Positions 62,601-64,000 of a stretch of DNA of 64,000 nucleotides are shown piece after piece. The notes below the pieces were generated by a model. The model was not told where the DNA came from, did no database searches, and saw only the letters and a list, made by a program, of their open reading frames with translations. The stretch lies in assembly GCA_023078555.1 (NCBI GenBank), contig CM041199.1:9243315-9307314 (forward strand). The letters are read 5' to 3'. Within the stretch, counting starts at the first letter, position 1. The number at the start of each line of letters is the position of its first letter. Origin of the DNA: Ulva prolifera (Eukaryota; Chlorophyta; Ulvophyceae; Ulvales; Ulvaceae). A program made the translations under genes and the position numbers.

Positions 62601-63802
62601 GTCCCCCCCTGCAGGAAAAGCGACTGTCGGGACACGAGGCAGAGGGTCTCAATTCGCGGAGTTGCATAGGCGTGCCGTTTCGGTGTGCCTGATAGCCACC
62701 TGCTCAGATGAGGAGGTGGAGCGCACCGAGGCTGAACAGCAGGACAAGCTCCCTATGCTTTGGCTTCAGGATTTTGCCCCCACACCCCAGGTTGAGGGCC
62801 TTTCCAGCCGGGGAGTTGAGGAAGCTGCTTTTGTCTTTGACAGCTGTTGCCCTGGCTTCCCGTACGCTCGTCAGCAGCCCCGGCTGCAGGAGGAGGTCTT
62901 TCAGCGAGGCTTCTTCGCCAAAGAAGAAAGCTGAGCGCACTGGGACACCCTTCCCTGTGAGATCGACATCGAATCGCTGTTGACAACAACCAGGGGTTCC
63001 GCAGGTGTCCGCCAAATGCTGGTGATGGTCACCCGGATCAAGTGGGGGGAACAAGGTCCAGCATTGGGGACAAACGTGGCGCGTCACAGAGGAAACAGGC
63101 GGGACACCCAACACCGCCTTGACGAGGTGAAAGGAGGGGGGGAAAAAGTTGCCATCGGGTAGCAGGAGGTAATGTATGAACCTGCACCACGTATCGACGA
63201 CCACGTCTTGTATGCGAAAGAGGCTCTTCAACTGGGCAATCCACATGCACACCGTGAGGACGGTGAGGGCGCTGCCAGTGTATATGTGTTTCATGCGTTG
63301 GTCATGCCACCAGGCGCCCGTGCCCTTACGGGCCCCTGTGGTGGGGAGCGGGCCGTCGTCATCCGCCTCCTGCATGGGCAACGATGCGGCCAGTCCCACG
63401 GAGGAGTACGAGCGGATTCACAGCATTGCATGTAATGGAAGATGAGGACACACCTCGGATTCGTCTGAACTGTAGTCCGTCTCTGAGGAGAAGGCAATGG
63501 AGTCTGCGTCTGAGGTGTCTGAGTCGGCGTCTGAAAATTGTGCGGGGCCCTCGGCATAGTCACTTTCGGACGGTGGGGGCAGCTGTACACAATCCCAACA
63601 CATCAGAGTTGCTTTGGGCGAGCAGGCAGGTTACAGCTGAGGGACAGGAGCGCTGACACCCATGGCCATCGTGATCACGAGCCGCTGTCAGGCCGATCTG
63701 CATCATGATCAGGCAAACCGGGACTTAGCACGGTCAACTACCGAAGGTACGCACGTCGAAGAGGTCGTCGGAGTGGGCAGGCTCATCGGGGGGACCCCCC
63801 AT
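59642..63802 (-). CDS. CACTA-type transposase (tnp2 / Transposase_21 family), multi-exon, with an in-frame stop
   Basis: The protein order fits tnp2 transposases of the En/Spm class. It opens with an acidic Ser/Asp-rich region. Next comes the YTGSALTVLTVCMW helix and a zinc finger (HVCPQCWTLF ... TCGTPGCCQQRF), then GKGVPVRSAFFFGEEASLKDLL. The catalytic core follows: GDGAQLYVNKQHGVT, IRLLDLPPHL, GVVEGPSEP, VEGDIPWLEKLTNS and TAKRACFRC. After it come TVRWLGHHHPLHQP, FRLGVAHVFLLGVLMDFW, LRHLSDCYL and the STYKLHLAACHLPDQV segment. The C-terminal part has a Lys/Arg-rich patch and RYVVDLDAVPCQL. Introns fitting frame and GT-AG are 63583-63754, 63370-63453, 62020-62114, 61560-61733, 61364-61443 and 61089-61129. 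Introns near 62.79-62.61 and 62.4 kb are less certain. A TGA at 62520-62522 replaces the conserved Arg after LPPHL. The stop is TAA at 59642. I used the ATG at 63800-63802, but the frame is open to the window edge. Confidence 0.82.
62520..62522 (-). other. In-frame TGA in the transposase core
   Basis: The frame continues with family-like sequence on both sides (LPPHL before, STNVAWIPLGVVEG after). In related transposases an Arg follows the LPP motif. A CGA to TGA transition would explain the stop. No splice donor nearby removes it. Confidence 0.65.
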
Positions 63803-64000
63803 GGCTGGAGGTGATGGGGATCTCCCAGAGGGACCGGCCCCGTCGTGTCTGCCGCTGCGGTCATCATCGGCAGTAGCGGAGGTCGGGCCAGCGGCTGGCC
63901 TCGAGTCTGGGCCCGCGTCGTCGTGTCCACCAGCGGCTCTCCGCGATGCGGCTGCTGCACTCAGTCGACGGCTGCAAGGACCGTGATGGTTTTGGGCGGT
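63803..64000 (-). other. Possible 5' extension of the transposase gene
   Basis: The frame of the first transposase exon stays open to the window edge, with an Ala/Gly/Asp/Arg-rich low-complexity sequence. It may be coding or 5' untranslated. Nothing else is recognisable here. Confidence 0.35.

Larger units (their letters stand above)
50085..64000. mobile_element. Putative large CACTA (EnSpm) transposon, partial
   Basis: The satellite stops at GGGCACTAT and the next bases are CACTAGGAGAATGG, the form of a CACTA-superfamily terminus (CACTA then a short A/G-rich stretch). The last three satellite bases, TAT, would be the 3-bp target duplication. Inside lie inverted hairpin repeats close to the end, a tnp2-type transposase, a C48 protease and a third gene. 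CACTA elements commonly combine tnp2 with extra genes, and Ulp1-like proteases are known as passengers of several plant transposon families. The opposite end, expected to finish in TAGTG, is not in the window. The element limits, and membership of the plus-strand gene, are therefore inference. Confidence 0.6.

Noticed and set aside
59642-63802. KDZ (Kyakuja-Dileera-Zisupton) transposase, suggested by the nearby Ulp1 protease
   Set aside because: The zinc finger, LPP and GDIPW-type motifs, the KLHLAACHLPDQV region and the CACTA terminus fit tnp2/EnSpm better. A profile search would settle it.

Overview
The window looks like nuclear DNA from a GC-rich eukaryote, most likely a green alga or a similar protist. 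Three things point that way. First, there is a huge one-orientation minisatellite. Second, there are DNA transposons of eukaryotic superfamilies (hAT-like, CACTA/EnSpm). Third, the genes are split into exons by introns that mostly begin GTGCG/GTGTG and end TGCAG or CAG, a pattern common in chlorophytes. No rRNA, tRNA, CRISPR array or bacterial operon was seen. The organism is an inference; no species-diagnostic gene is present.

Layout. (1) 1-682: a left flank with no convincing gene. It holds a possible hAT-type end at 588 and a CACTA-type end motif at 671-682, right where the satellite begins. (2) 683-50084: about 48 kb of a compound tandem repeat. Each unit is a 29-bp constant part followed by 2 to 5 copies of a 12-bp module (GTCGGGCACTAT and variants), giving 53-, 65- and 77-bp units. 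These are organised into many younger higher-order duplications of 0.24 to 3.3 kb. All reading frames in the array, up to 347 codons, are artefacts of unit lengths that are 2 modulo 3. (3) 4725-6010: a 1,286-bp non-autonomous transposon inserted in the array, with 47-bp inverted ends and a perfect 8-bp target duplication. (4) 50085-64000: non-satellite DNA that starts exactly with CACTAGGAGAA. It carries four hairpin repeats near that edge and three multi-exon genes.

The three genes form a plausible cargo. A tnp2-type CACTA transposase lies on the minus strand (about 63.8 to 59.6 kb). A Ulp1/SENP-like C48 cysteine protease with a complete His-Asp-Gln-Cys set follows on the same strand (about 59.3 to 56.25 kb). 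A third gene of unknown function, with Cys-rich and low-complexity parts, runs the other way (about 51.25 to 55.5 kb). My reading is that 50085 is one end of a CACTA element at least 13.9 kb long that inserted into the satellite; its other end lies outside the window. The transposase carries an in-frame TGA, and the third gene changes frame at 27-bp poly-G tracts, so this copy may be decaying or the homopolymers may be mis-assembled.

The most unusual aspect is that the satellite's 12-bp module contains the pentamer CACTA, and both edges of the array coincide with CACTA-type termini facing outward. Either the array is a favoured landing site for such elements, or it arose from their terminal sequences.
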